Shown: positions 26,209 through 35,668, counted from the first letter of the stretch. The stretch is 64,000 nucleotides of DNA from Mesorhizobium sp. (GCA_004020545.1 SAQE01000020.1:26112-90111), one strand, 5' to 3'. Program-made: numbers and translations. The notes: generated from the sequence alone by a model not told the origin.

Positions 26209-28205
26209 TGTGCGGGATCGCGGGAATTCTCATCGCACCGAATATGGCTGATCCGAAGTCGCTCGAGGCGATAGGGCAAATGACAACGGCGCTTCGACAC
26301 CGCGGGCCAGATGGCGAAGGACTGTGGACAGATCGGGAAGCCGGCATCGCGCTGGGCCACCGGCGGCTGGCGATCGTCGATCTGTCGGCAGCGGGGCGCC
26401 AGCCCATGCGTTCGGCCGGCGGCCGATATGTGATCACCTTCAACGGCGAGATCTACAATTTCAGAGATTTGCGGAGCGAACTCGAAGAGGCCGGCCACCA
26501 GTTTCGCGGCACGAGTGACACCGAAGTGATGCTGTGTGCCATTGAGAACTGGGGTCTCGAGGCCGCCCTCAGACGCTTTGCGGGCATGTTCGCCTTTGCG
26601 TTGTGGGACCTGAAGACCAGGACCCTTCATCTCGCCAGGGATCGAATGGGCAAAAAGCCGCTTTACGTCGCATTGGCCGGGCACGCTCTGGTCTTTGCGT
26701 CCGAGCTGAAGGCGATCAGGTGCTTTCCGGGCTTCTCCCCCGAACTCGACCTCGATGCCGCCGCTGCCATGCTTTCGAGAGGATGGGTACCGGATAACGG
26801 ATGCATCTGGCGGGGTGCGTTCAAGCTGCCGCCTGGTTCCCTGCTCTCCATCAGACCCCCAGATCTTGCGGAGGCGGGCGACGCCGTCTCCCTTTCCCAG
26901 CGGGTGAATCACTGGTGGTCACTGGCCGAAGTCGCCGCCAACGGCCGCGAACGGCCGATCGTCGGCAGCGACGATGACCTGACCGACGAACTGGATGACC
27001 TGCTTCGCCTCGCCGTTCGCGAACGGATGGTCGCCGACGTGCCGTTGGGAGCCTTTCTGTCAGGCGGCGTCGACAGCTCTACCGTCGTGGCCTTGATGCA
27101 GGCTCAATCCAGAACCCGGGTACGCACCTTCACCATCGCTTTCGGGGAAGGCGGCTTTGACGAAGCCCCCTATGCAGCCGAGGTCGCGAGACATCTGGGC
27201 ACCGACCACACAGAGCTTCACCTTTCATCCAGCGCCGCGCGCGCCGTCATTCCGGAGTTGCCGCGGATATGGGACGAGCCGTTCGCCGACGAATCTCAGA
27301 TACCAACCTTGCTGGTGGCCCGGCTCGCCCGGCAGCACGTCACCGTGGCTCTGTCGGGCGACGGCGGAGATGAGTGCTTCGCCGGCTACGGCCGCCACTT
27401 CATGGCCGATCGGCTGAGACGTCACGAAAGGCTCCCGTTAGCACTGCGGCGAACGATGGCAGCGGGCCTGGGACTGTTGGCCCGCGCAGCGCGCGAGGAT
27501 TTGATGCGCAGCCTGCCGCTTCCGGCAAACATTCGCCATATGCTGCGGAGCGACCGACTCGATCGCTTTGCCGGGTTGCTCACCGCAACTCACGAGGACG
27601 AACTATATCGGCGGTTGGTGGGATCATCGACCGAGAGCCTCGCTCGCCATAGCCCGCCAGCGTCGATCAACGGCGCACCACAGCTTGACGGGTTACTGCC
27701 CCGAATTCTGTATGACGACATGGCCGGCTATTTGCCCGGCGACATACTGGTGAAGCTGGACCGCGCGACCATGGCCAACAGCCTTGAAGGACGGTGTCCA
27801 CTGCTCGACCATCGGGTTGTCGAATTCGCCTGGCGCCTCCCGTCCAACGTGAAAGTTCGCAATGGCGGCGGCAAGTGGATCCTTCGTCACGTGCTGCGTC
27901 GTTATGTTCCGCAGCAGCTGGTCGACCGGCCGAAGCAAGGTTTCGATGTTCCCATTGCGGCCTGGCTGAGGGGTCCGCTGCGCATTTGGGCCAACGATCT
28001 CGTCGCCGATATGCGCGGTTCCGGCGATGGGATCTTCGACATTGCCAAGGTGGATGCTTGCTGGCGCGATCACATCGACGGCAGGCACGACCGCTCTCGC
28101 GCATTGTGGCCGGCTCTCATGTTCCAGGCCTGGCACAATGAGGCGCGGCGGCCATCGGTTCCAGAAACGGGGCTTGCTCGCGTGCCCGAACTCACAGGAG
28201 TATAA
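26208..28205 (+). CDS. asnB: Asparagine synthetase-like glutamine amidotransferase (first copy)
   Basis: Class II glutamine amidotransferase joined to an ATP-dependent synthetase domain. In a polysaccharide locus such proteins are thought to amidate sugar acids rather than make asparagine. 665 residues. The N-terminal nucleophile is Cys2 (MCGIAG), with RHRGPDGEG, FNGEIYNF and SDTEVML of the glutaminase; the synthetase domain has the PPi-loop SGGVDSS near residue 284 and LSGDGGDECFAGY. The start overlaps the previous stop (TGATG). Both catalytic halves look intact. It is followed after one base by the Wzc-like gene. Symbol is by family; a true housekeeping role is unlikely. Confidence 0.92.
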   Translation: MCGIAGILIAPNMADPKSLEAIGQMTTALRHRGPDGEGLWTDREAGIALGHRRLAIVDLSAAGRQPMRSAGGRYVITFNGEIYNFRDLRSELEEAGHQFRGTSDTEVMLCAIENWGLEAALRRFAGMFAFALWDLKTRTLHLARDRMGKKPLYVALAGHALVFASELKAIRCFPGFSPELDLDAAAAMLSRGWVPDNGCIWRGAFKLPPGSLLSIRPPDLAEAGDAVSLSQRVNHWWSLAEVAANGRERPIVGSDDDLTDELDDLLRLAVRERMVADVPLGAFLSGGVDSSTVVALMQAQSRTRVRTFTIAFGEGGFDEAPYAAEVARHLGTDHTELHLSSSAARAVIPELPRIWDEPFADESQIPTLLVARLARQHVTVALSGDGGDECFAGYGRHFMADRLRRHERLPLALRRTMAAGLGLLARAAREDLMRSLPLPANIRHMLRSDRLDRFAGLLTATHEDELYRRLVGSSTESLARHSPPASINGAPQLDGLLPRILYDDMAGYLPGDILVKLDRATMANSLEGRCPLLDHRVVEFAWRLPSNVKVRNGGGKWILRHVLRRYVPQQLVDRPKQGFDVPIAAWLRGPLRIWANDLVADMRGSGDGIFDIAKVDACWRDHIDGRHDRSRALWPALMFQAWHNEARRPSVPETGLARVPELTGV

Positions 28206-28206
28206 G

Positions 28207-30423
28207 ATGGAAGGGTCCAAAGTCAGCCGCATCCATCTTCCACATGCCACCGAAATGCCGGTGCCTACACGCGAGTTCAGCCAGCGTCTGAGACGGCCGT
28301 TGCGTGAACAGATGGACACGCAAACACCGGTCCATCAGCTTGTTGCTACCCTTCAACGAAAAAGATGGTTCCTGCTTGCCATGGTCATCGCAGGAGGTGT
28401 CTTGGCCGCGCTTTCGGGGCTTGCCCGTCCACCTCTGTACGAAGCCACGACACAGGTGCTCGTCGACGCGCCCAGCAGAGCAGCCCCTGCCGGCGGCCTG
28501 ATCTCGGCTCAGGACATGCTGGACTCCAGCATTGACGACCATATCACCATGCTCTCGTCGCAAAGCCATTTGCGAAGCGTGGTGGCGGCGCTGCGCAAGA
28601 TGGACGCCGCCGAGGCTGCAAAACAGCCTGGTGCTGGAACCGGAAACTCTCCTCCCGATCCTGCTCGCGTCGAGCCGAAGTCGCGCTCGGTCCTGGACAG
28701 TCTGCTGGCCAAACTTTGGCCGCGAAGCACGCCGGCGGAGCCGGATGCGGCTGAACTCAAGGTGCTGCGTGAGGGCTTGAGGATTGGACAGGAACTGAGA
28801 TCCAGAGTCATCAGCGTCGGCTTTACCGATCCTGATCCGGCGCGAGCCGCTCTGGTGGCCAACACATTCGTCCAGGTATATATCGGCGATCTTGCAGCCA
28901 AAAGTCAGGCTTCGGACAAGCAGGAACTCGACTCGATAGTCGTCGGACTTCCGGCTATACGAGACAGTCTCGCGGAAGCGACGGATCGGCTGGAGAGGTA
29001 TCGGCTGAGCCACGGCGCTGTCGATCAGGGTGCGGCGGACAATGCTGCCAAGGAGACAGCCGAACTCACCCAGCAGATATCGATGTCCAAAGCGGATCTC
29101 GCTGCGATGGAATCCCGTCTTCAGCGTATTGAGGACCTTCGCAAGCAGGGCGCACCAGTGACCTCGCTGGTCGAAGCCATCGGCACGCCTGAGTTGGCCG
29201 AGTTGGCCGCTCGCCAGGCCAACGCGCCGGCAGACAAGGATCTGAGCAAAGCGATTGACAGCGAGGTCGAGCAGGACCTCGCGCGTATGGCTGCGGAGGT
29301 GAATATTTACCGGGCTCAGGTACGGGCTCTGGAAGATCGTAAGAATGTCCTCGACGCGGTCGTGACAGATACAGCCGGCCGGCTCTCCGGACTGCGCGCG
29401 CTCGAGCCGCAGGTCAGCATCCTGACGCAGCGATACAATGACCTGTTGGCCCGGCAACAGGACCTGAAGCGGCGGATTGCAAGTCCGTCCCCCGGCGTCG
29501 CGGTCCTTTCCGCGGCGTGGCCGCCCACCAATGCAACGACCCTTCCGCCAATTTTCCTTGTTCCGCCGGGTATGATTCTGTTCGGCCTGATTGGAGGGGT
29601 CTTGGTGCTGGTCCGCCAACGGTTTGACCGCACTGTGCGCGGCGAGGTCGAAGCTGAAGCTGCGCTCAGGGTTCCGTGCCTGGGGCTGATACCGCAGGCG
29701 CCGACGACGCACGCGAAGCGACTGCAGCAGCTGGTTTTGGGCCAGCAGGAATCCCGATACAGCCGCGCCGTGACATCCCTGCTCGTCGCGGCGGCACCAA
29801 ATCAACTGAGAGTTCGTTCGCCGCACATCATGCTGATCACCTCCAGCGTGCCCGAGGATGGCGGGACCGAGCTCGCATGGAGTTTGGCATTGGCGGCCAC
29901 GCGGCTGGGCGGCCGAGTCCTACTCGTCGATCTTGAACCCAAGGGCGCTCAGCTCACACTCGAGTTTCTGCACCAGTTCAGTGGGCCAAAGGCTAGCCAT
30001 TCCTTCGCGGACTATGTCGGCAATCGCTGCGCCCTGGAGGATGCAGTTACCGGTATGCCTGAAGTCGGAATCGACTTAATGACCCTCGGTCCTTCGGAAG
30101 ATCTGCTGACTCTGCTGTCGCGCGGGAATGGGTCCGAAGTGATGGAGGATCTGCACTCGGTTTACAGCGTCGTCGTCATAAACGGACCATCGGGGCTCGG
30201 GAGGCCGGAAGCCAGGTTCCTCACCGGATGGGCGGACGTGGTGCTTTTCGCGGTCCGATGGGCGAAGACGCAACGCCATGTCGCCCGGGGCGTGCTGGAA
30301 CTGCTTCAGGGAGACGATTCTGTTTCGGTACCCGTCGGAAGCGTCCTTACGCGGGTGAACCTCAAAAAGCATGCCAGGTATCGGCTCGGCGACAGCGCCG
30401 ATCTCTTACGCGAGAAGATTTGA
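28207..30423 (+). CDS. Wzc-like polysaccharide co-polymerase with degenerate ATP-binding site
   Basis: Chain-length regulator spanning the inner membrane. 738 residues: membrane helix at about 54-73, a periplasmic region with long coiled coils (about 210-440), a second helix at about 447-470, and a cytoplasmic BY-kinase-like domain. The Walker A position reads SSVPEDGGTELAWSLA (about 542-558) and lacks the Lys of GxGK[ST]; the following Walker A' strand VLLVDLEPKG is present. The C-terminus has no tyrosine cluster. It therefore is likely a non-kinase co-polymerase. AGGAG at 28196-28200 precedes the ATG. The last ~30 codons recur as a remnant at 32052-32150. Confidence 0.9.
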   Translation: MEGSKVSRIHLPHATEMPVPTREFSQRLRRPLREQMDTQTPVHQLVATLQRKRWFLLAMVIAGGVLAALSGLARPPLYEATTQVLVDAPSRAAPAGGLISAQDMLDSSIDDHITMLSSQSHLRSVVAALRKMDAAEAAKQPGAGTGNSPPDPARVEPKSRSVLDSLLAKLWPRSTPAEPDAAELKVLREGLRIGQELRSRVISVGFTDPDPARAALVANTFVQVYIGDLAAKSQASDKQELDSIVVGLPAIRDSLAEATDRLERYRLSHGAVDQGAADNAAKETAELTQQISMSKADLAAMESRLQRIEDLRKQGAPVTSLVEAIGTPELAELAARQANAPADKDLSKAIDSEVEQDLARMAAEVNIYRAQVRALEDRKNVLDAVVTDTAGRLSGLRALEPQVSILTQRYNDLLARQQDLKRRIASPSPGVAVLSAAWPPTNATTLPPIFLVPPGMILFGLIGGVLVLVRQRFDRTVRGEVEAEAALRVPCLGLIPQAPTTHAKRLQQLVLGQQESRYSRAVTSLLVAAAPNQLRVRSPHIMLITSSVPEDGGTELAWSLALAATRLGGRVLLVDLEPKGAQLTLEFLHQFSGPKASHSFADYVGNRCALEDAVTGMPEVGIDLMTLGPSEDLLTLLSRGNGSEVMEDLHSVYSVVVINGPSGLGRPEARFLTGWADVVLFAVRWAKTQRHVARGVLELLQGDDSVSVPVGSVLTRVNLKKHARYRLGDSADLLREKI

Positions 30424-30598
30424 CGAGAGCTGCAGGCTCGCCTTCAGGCAAGGACAAATGCATGGATCTGGCGCGAGTATCGGCCAGGTTCGGGCCGCTG
30501 CCTGCACGCTGAGCGGCCTTCCTCGAATGGGTGGTGGTCCTTGCAGCTTGGCTGCCCGATCAACCGAGCATTCGCAGCAGGCCGTTTTGCTACTTGGC

Positions 30599-31630
30599 TT
30601 AATGAGGCCGTGGCGCCGGTAACGAGACTTTGTCGATTCTCGCCCACAGTGCGTTCCCACCCAGCGTCGATGCGTTCTTGACCGCATATGCCCACGCCGG
30701 CAAGCGTGACGGTGAAATCGCAAGCGCAGTCAGACCCTGCGCAATCCGTTGAGCTCTGCTTCGTGGCAGGGCGCGGACGAATTCACTCAGGGTGCCTGGT
30801 TTCTCGCCCTTGCGCAAATAGCTGTTCACGATGTCTTGCTTGAGGAATCCAAGCAGGTTGAACGGTTCCCGCTCACATTTGGTCAATTGCAAATCGTGCC
30901 GCCGGCACATGGCAGCGAACGCTCCTTTCGTCCAGCGACCGATGTGGTTTGGCGGCATGTCTATGAGGGAGCCGTGGGACTCCATATAGTAGGTTCTGTT
31001 ATCGTTTGGCACCGCAATGAATACAGACCCCTGCGGCCTTAAGAGGAATTTCAACCGAGAGAAGACGTCGTCCACATGGTCCATGTGCTCAAAGACTTGA
31101 AACAGACAAATAAAGTCGAATGCCTCTCTCATGGAATCGAAGCTACCTGCTCGAACGTCGTTCGAAAATGTCTTGAAGCCTTTGGATGACAATACGGACT
31201 GCGATTCTTCGTTGTAGTCGACAGCAGAAATATCTGAGATTTCAAAGAATTTACCCTTCACGCGGTCGAGAAAATAACCGAACCCGGCTCCTACGTCGAC
31301 GACGGTCTTTCCTTTGGTCTTCAAGCCCGTAAGCTCAGCGATTGTTCTTGCATATTCCCATCTCATGGTTGGATAGGAAGGGTGCGCCCAGGCCAAGTTA
31401 TAAAATTCGACGCCGCCCGCGACGAAGGGATCTGCGAAACCGAATCCGCAATCCGAGCATTTGCGGATATCGCAGGCGTCGCTGCCCCAGAGATCCGAGA
31501 GGTGGCTCGTCAGCTTTCGAGAGCGCTCGGGGTCTTGCCGCGGATTAATGAAGTGTCGGGAGGCCTCGTCGGCTGTCACTTCGAACAATTTCACAGTTGA
31601 TTTGCTGCCACACGCCGGACAGATGGTCAT
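30599..31630 (-). CDS. SAM-dependent methyltransferase with N-terminal zinc-ribbon
   Basis: 343-residue class I methyltransferase. N-terminal cysteine pairs CPACGS and CSDCGFGF form a likely zinc ribbon, as in sugar C-methyltransferases and related proteins. The Rossmann motif I is VVDVGAGFGYFLDRV, and LFQVFEHMDHVDD matches motif IV of methyltransferase family 12/23. I place the start at the ATG at 31630, which has an AGGGA eight bases upstream, giving the N-terminus MTICPACGS; the longer frame to 31729 adds unconserved-looking residues. It lies against the direction of its neighbours and appears lower in GC than them, suggesting later acquisition. The substrate may be a sugar of the polysaccharide. 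Confidence 0.85.
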   Translation of the reverse strand: MTICPACGSKSTVKLFEVTADEASRHFINPRQDPERSRKLTSHLSDLWGSDACDIRKCSDCGFGFADPFVAGGVEFYNLAWAHPSYPTMRWEYARTIAELTGLKTKGKTVVDVGAGFGYFLDRVKGKFFEISDISAVDYNEESQSVLSSKGFKTFSNDVRAGSFDSMREAFDFICLFQVFEHMDHVDDVFSRLKFLLRPQGSVFIAVPNDNRTYYMESHGSLIDMPPNHIGRWTKGAFAAMCRRHDLQLTKCEREPFNLLGFLKQDIVNSYLRKGEKPGTLSEFVRALPRSRAQRIAQGLTALAISPSRLPAWAYAVKNASTLGGNALWARIDKVSLPAPRPH

Positions 31631-31973
31631 CACGCTTGTCCCTAAAGCCCTGACCGCACGAAGCCGCGATTCCGAATTGGCAAATGCACTTGATGCGACC
31701 TTACGATGGAGACCGAACGCCACCATCATTTATCTGAATGACATCGTTCGGCGGTGCGGCGGCGCAATGAACCCTCATGCCGCGTAGGGTTGAGGCCCTA
31801 AGATTTGAGAGACCCCGCTGTCTGCCCGGGAAGTTCGCAATTGTTGAACCTTCGCGCCGGGTTCCGTGGCGCATCGCGCGGAATGCCGATGCCCGGGAAT
31901 GAAAGCGCTTAGCGGTGACTTGCAGCGAGCGGAACAACACAAACTCGCGATCCAGCCGCACTGCCGAATCCCG

Positions 31974-32020
31974 TCATTCAGGCGAATGATGGCGAGGCCC
32001 AGCGCCCATCGTAAGCTCTC
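31974..32020 (+). repeat. Repeat copy A (47 bases, palindromic core)
   Basis: Aligns without gaps to 33131-33177; the first 25 bases differ at one position, ten bases (CGTAAGCTCT) near the end are identical, and the centre diverges. The core TCATTC-AGGC-GAATGA is an inverted repeat. Both copies lie upstream of a gene of the polysaccharide locus in the same orientation, so a shared operator or promoter element, or a duplicated segment, are both possible. Confidence 0.7.
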
Positions 32021-32051
32021 CTTACCGTGACAAAGGGACAGAGCGGATTCG

Positions 32052-32150
32052 GTGCCGATGGGGAGCGTCCCAACACGAGTGAATCTGAAGCAGCACGCCA
32101 GGTTCCGATTTGGCGACAGCGCGGATCTTTTGCTCGCAAGAAGACCGTGA
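32052..32150 (+). pseudogene. Remnant of the 3' end of a Wzc-like gene
   Basis: The frame starting GTG CCG ATG reads VPMGSVPTRVNLKQHARF and then RFGDSADLLLARRP stop. This aligns over its length with the C-terminus of the Wzc-like protein ending at 30423 (VPVGSVLTRVNLKKHARY, then RLGDSADLLREKI stop). Similarity may extend about 15 bases further upstream with a one-base shift; no start or remaining gene body is present. It is thus the tail of a lost second wzc-like gene or of a partial duplication. Confidence 0.85.
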
Positions 32151-32169
32151 GTGCAGAGTACAGAAATTC

Positions 32170-32952
32170 GTGATCATCGAGCTTTTCGGACCGCCCGGTT
32201 CGGGCAAAACAACCTTCGCTCACGCCCTTGCCAAGCGACTATGCGAGAACGGATACCGCGCCGAAGTTGCGCGCAGTTACCAGCCTGCCCAAAGGTCGGG
32301 CACTCTCGACTTCGGAGTCTTTTTGTTTGTCAGGAGGATTGTCTCAGCGACGTTTTCCACGATGAAATTGATCTGCTTTCCGCGGAACGGCATCGAGGAC
32401 CTGTCGAAATCTCTGCTGATGGTCAGGGCAATTCCGCCCAAAAAAGCAATTTGGCGCGCCCGCATCTGGCAGCATCTGCTGAAAATGTCTTGTGTTTGGG
32501 ATCAGGCCAAGCTCACCGAAGGCATTGTGATCTTCGACGAGGGTTATGTTCAGGCAATCGGGTCGCTGGCATCGCTGAATGGAGCCGCGGGAAAAGCCGC
32601 CCTTGCAACGGCGCTGAACAACGTTCCCGTAGCTGATATCACCGTTAGAGTCGTGGTGCCGCGGCCGATCGTTGCGACACGTTTGCGCCAACGCATGGAA
32701 CGCGAACCCCCTGCGGAACGCCTCTTCGAGGCCGATTTCGATGTAAACATGGGATCCTTTGGCGTCTTCAAAAAAATAAGCGAACTGCTTTCTGTGTCTG
32801 GTCGCGACTTTATTTCGGTGGGCATCTCAAGCGGGCCCACAACGATGAAAAGCATCCAGGACGTTGAGCGCAAGATCGTCGCCAAATTGACAGAATCCGG
32901 CGGCGGATCCCCAAGCGGAACTTCGGCACGCGCAATGGATGGCGCCAACTGA
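32170..32952 (+). CDS. P-loop NTPase/kinase-like protein of the polysaccharide locus
   Basis: 260 residues from the GTG at 32170, beginning with the strand and Walker A of a small-molecule kinase fold, IELFGPPGSGKTTFAHALAK. A later IVIFDEGYVQ looks like Walker B and VVVPRPIVATRLRQRMERE like a lid region. An in-frame TTG at 32110 would add 20 residues but overlaps the wzc remnant in another frame, so the shorter start is preferred; its ribosome site is weak. It resembles nucleotide or sugar kinases and thymidylate-kinase-like proteins, but I cannot assign a substrate. Base composition appears less GC-rich than the core EPS genes. Confidence 0.75.
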   Translation: MIIELFGPPGSGKTTFAHALAKRLCENGYRAEVARSYQPAQRSGTLDFGVFLFVRRIVSATFSTMKLICFPRNGIEDLSKSLLMVRAIPPKKAIWRARIWQHLLKMSCVWDQAKLTEGIVIFDEGYVQAIGSLASLNGAAGKAALATALNNVPVADITVRVVVPRPIVATRLRQRMEREPPAERLFEADFDVNMGSFGVFKKISELLSVSGRDFISVGISSGPTTMKSIQDVERKIVAKLTESGGGSPSGTSARAMDGAN

Positions 32953-33130
32953 GGCAGCGGTCCTGACTCCGGAAGTCCGCGTCCCCGTGCGGTCGCGACC
33001 ACCAGCTCGAGAGTTGCCAAGGCTGATCGTTCCAACCGATGGGCGGGATAGGGGCAGGCGTGTCAAGAATTGTGCTGGTCCGCAATCCAACGGTCTCATT
33101 CCGGCAGCCGGAGCGCTCGGGCGCGCAGCA

Positions 33131-33177
33131 TCATTCAGGTGAATGATGGCGAGGCGCGGTGTGCACCGTAAGCTCTT
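33131..33177 (+). repeat. Repeat copy B (47 bases, palindromic core)
   Basis: Partner of copy A at 31974-32020. Here the core is a longer palindrome, CATCATTCA-GG-TGAATGATG at 33129-33148 (nine-base arms). It ends 36 bases before the Wzx start. Confidence 0.7.
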
Positions 33178-33213
33178 TGTCCCAGTCCTCAGCCGCTTCT
33201 GGAATCGCGAGCC

Positions 33214-34575
33214 ATGTCCCAAAGCGACTTTCTGAGATCCAGGGGGGGTCCAATAGGAGCAGAGCTGCCTCCAAACGCGATCGGCAAAATCGTCCGGGCG
33301 GCGGGTGGCGTATCGGCGATGGCGATTGCCGGGCAACTCATCCTCGTCGCCACGATTCCGATACTGGCCAGGCTCTATTCTCCCGCGGATTTCGGCCTCT
33401 TCACGATCTATCTTTCGGCCGTAAACATACTTGGCGCCGTCGCAGCACTGCGCTTCGAGCCTTCGCTGTACGGCGTCAAGGAAGCCGGACAGACCTATGT
33501 CACGGTCAAGCTAATTCTCCTGGCCGTGTTGGTGACCGGGGCGCTGACCTTTGCGGCCGGGCAGGCGCTTTCGAGCGTTACACCTGTCCAACTCAGACAA
33601 CTGGTCTGGCTCGTTCCAATCGGGATGAGCGGCGCAGCACTCGTTGAAACGATGAATTGCTGGGCCCTGCGTGCGGGCTTGTTGCGTGACTTCGCCGTCG
33701 GCCGTCTCATCTTGCCCGCAACCATGGCGTTGCTGCAATTGGTTTTCGGCTTCGCCCGTCTGGGGGGCGAGGCGATGGTGCATGCGCATATTCTCAGCCA
33801 GTTCGTCTTTCTCGCTTTCCTGGGCCTCCGCATTCTGAGTTGGGATGACCTGCGCGGCATCGCCCGGGCGCCATGGCGGAGCGTCCTTGACAAGGCCAGA
33901 AGGGAATACAAGTTTCCGTTGTTCGACATCCCTGCGACCCTCGGCAGCTATGCCATCAACAATCTTCCGGCGATTCTTGTCGGTTCATTGTTCGGCGCGG
34001 CTTTTGCCGGCTACCTCGGTGTCGCGGCGCGGCTCGTAACTGGGCCGATCGTGCTGATCGCCACGCCGCTCAGCAACGTCTTTGTCGCCGAGGCGAACAA
34101 GAGCAGCAATCGCGGCCATATGCTTGGCATCGCGCGAGGCCTTCTGATTCTTGCAGCCGGTCTTGCCGCATTGCCGATCCTGGCGCTTGGGCTGGCGGCC
34201 CCTTACCTTGTCGTTCCCCTCCTGGGCGAAGCCTGGATCCCGACCGCCCAGATCATGACCGCACTGGCGTTCATGGGCGCCGTGCAGGCACTATCGACGC
34301 CGATCGGCGAGGTTCCCGCTCTGCTGCGGCGGCAAGAAGTGCGGCTCGTCGTCGACGCCGCGCGAATGGTGCTCGTGTTTGGTCCGTTGCTCGCCGGTGC
34401 CAAGGCGGGTTGGGCGCCTATCGACGTCATCTATCTCATGGCGGCCGGTGGAACAGTCGGCTTTGCCCTCAGAACCGCGGCCTCAGTCTACCTTTTGAGG
34501 CGCGCCGCGGAGCCGCCGCCATTGCCGAGTTCATATCATCGCGAGGAAAGAGCCCATGAAGCTCCAATTGAATAG
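33214..34575 (+). CDS. Polysaccharide flippase, Wzx/MOP superfamily
   Basis: Inner-membrane protein (453 residues, about twelve helices) that would flip undecaprenyl-linked repeat units to the periplasm. Family features include the N-terminal segment LVATIPILARLYSPADFGLFTIYLS, the polysaccharide-synthase loop RREYKFPLFDIPATLGSYAIN near residue 230, and LPAILVGSLFGAAFAGYLGVAAR. The C-terminal 20 residues are charged and overlap the next gene by 20 bases. It pairs with the Wzy-like and Wzc-like genes as a Wzx/Wzy-dependent export system. Confidence 0.93.
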   Translation: MSQSDFLRSRGGPIGAELPPNAIGKIVRAAGGVSAMAIAGQLILVATIPILARLYSPADFGLFTIYLSAVNILGAVAALRFEPSLYGVKEAGQTYVTVKLILLAVLVTGALTFAAGQALSSVTPVQLRQLVWLVPIGMSGAALVETMNCWALRAGLLRDFAVGRLILPATMALLQLVFGFARLGGEAMVHAHILSQFVFLAFLGLRILSWDDLRGIARAPWRSVLDKARREYKFPLFDIPATLGSYAINNLPAILVGSLFGAAFAGYLGVAARLVTGPIVLIATPLSNVFVAEANKSSNRGHMLGIARGLLILAAGLAALPILALGLAAPYLVVPLLGEAWIPTAQIMTALAFMGAVQALSTPIGEVPALLRRQEVRLVVDAARMVLVFGPLLAGAKAGWAPIDVIYLMAAGGTVGFALRTAASVYLLRRAAEPPPLPSSYHREERAHEAPIE

Positions 34576-35668
34576 CGGCGCGCGCTCTGAAGGGGCCATG
34601 CCACCAGCGAATTCCCCGGGGCGCGAAGAAGGTGAGGCAGGTCGGTCGCGACTCGGTCCGCGCGATATCAACGATGCTGCTCATTTTGCCGATGCTACGA
34701 CAGTGCGCCCGTTCATTTCAGTTGCCGTTCCAACCTTTCGCCGGCCCGACACCATTCGGCGCACCATTGACAGTATCGTGGGGCAAGACTTCTCGAACTG
34801 GGAGCTTGTTGTCAGCGACGACGAGGGCCGAGGAGGGGTCAGCTGGCCCATCTTGGAAGAATACGCGCGAACCGACCCTCGCATTCGAATCGTTGAAAAT
34901 CACCGAGGTCGAGGGCAGGTGGAGAACACCAACAACGCCATGCTCGCCTGCAGGGGGAAGTGGATCAAGTTGCTGCATGACGACGACTGGTTGGCGCCGG
35001 GAGCCCTGAAGAGGTTCGCCGAGATTTCGATAAAACATCCGTCGGCGGCGTTCATGACCTGCGCAGCGCATGTCGTCGAGGAGAGCCGAGTGGTGATGCG
35101 CTCGGATCCACCGGAGCAAAACCGGGTTTCGCTCTATTCAAGCCAGCAGTGCCTGACGGACCTTTATCTGGTTCGCATGACCAGGAGCCTTGGCATCATA
35201 CCCTCGACGCTCTTGATCAACGCTACGATCATTCACGCCGGGTGCCTGATGCGCGCCCATAAATCAATCCCGGCCGGGGTCGACCAGTTGTTCTTCGTAG
35301 ACCTTGCCCGTTGCGGAGATATGGTTGCCATCAACGAAGGCCTGATCTTCTACGACGCGACACGCCACCCTAGTATCACCACGACGAAGAGCTACGACGA
35401 CGTGGACGAGGTAACCCTTGCCGTCAAGCAGCTCAACTGGGGTCTTATCGAGGACAGGAAGGGGCTGCCTGATCCCGAGACCCTTTTGCGTGCGCTGCGG
35501 GTCGCCCGCATCCCGGCCAGGCTTCGGTATCAGTCCTGGCGAACAACCATGCGGGATGCGCTGCAGATCCTTCGTCCATCGGTAATGAAAATAGCCAATC
35601 AATATGCTCGGGAATACCTGTTCAGGATACGCCGGACACTCGGGCCGTTGCAGACCCGCAAACGCTGA
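34556..35668 (+). CDS. Glycosyltransferase family 2
   Basis: GT-A fold sugar transferase, 370 residues. After a ~50-residue hydrophilic N-terminal extension the catalytic domain begins ISVAVPTFRRPDTIRRTIDS, with the VVSDDEG region and the metal-binding LLHDDDWLAPGAL near residue 140. The C-terminal ~100 residues are basic and may associate with the membrane. The start lies within the wzx gene (20-base overlap), preceded by a GAGGAAAGAG-like ribosome site. With the GT4 enzyme and the initiating transferase it would give a short repeat unit. Donor sugar is unknown. Confidence 0.92.
   Translation: MKLQLNSGARSEGAMPPANSPGREEGEAGRSRLGPRDINDAAHFADATTVRPFISVAVPTFRRPDTIRRTIDSIVGQDFSNWELVVSDDEGRGGVSWPILEEYARTDPRIRIVENHRGRGQVENTNNAMLACRGKWIKLLHDDDWLAPGALKRFAEISIKHPSAAFMTCAAHVVEESRVVMRSDPPEQNRVSLYSSQQCLTDLYLVRMTRSLGIIPSTLLINATIIHAGCLMRAHKSIPAGVDQLFFVDLARCGDMVAINEGLIFYDATRHPSITTTKSYDDVDEVTLAVKQLNWGLIEDRKGLPDPETLLRALRVARIPARLRYQSWRTTMRDALQILRPSVMKIANQYAREYLFRIRRTLGPLQTRKR

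Larger units (their letters stand above)
31631..32169. other. Non-coding stretch with repeat copy A and a wzc remnant
   Basis: Between divergent methyltransferase and P-loop genes. From 31631 to 31970 I see no gene. The right part contains a repeat shared with 33131-33177 and the degenerate 3' end of a Wzc-like gene, listed separately. The layout suggests past duplication or deletion in this part of the locus. Confidence 0.55.

Noticed and set aside
28192-29826. 544-codon minus-strand frame opposite the Wzc-like gene
   Set aside because: No recognisable domain and wholly antisense to a well-supported gene.
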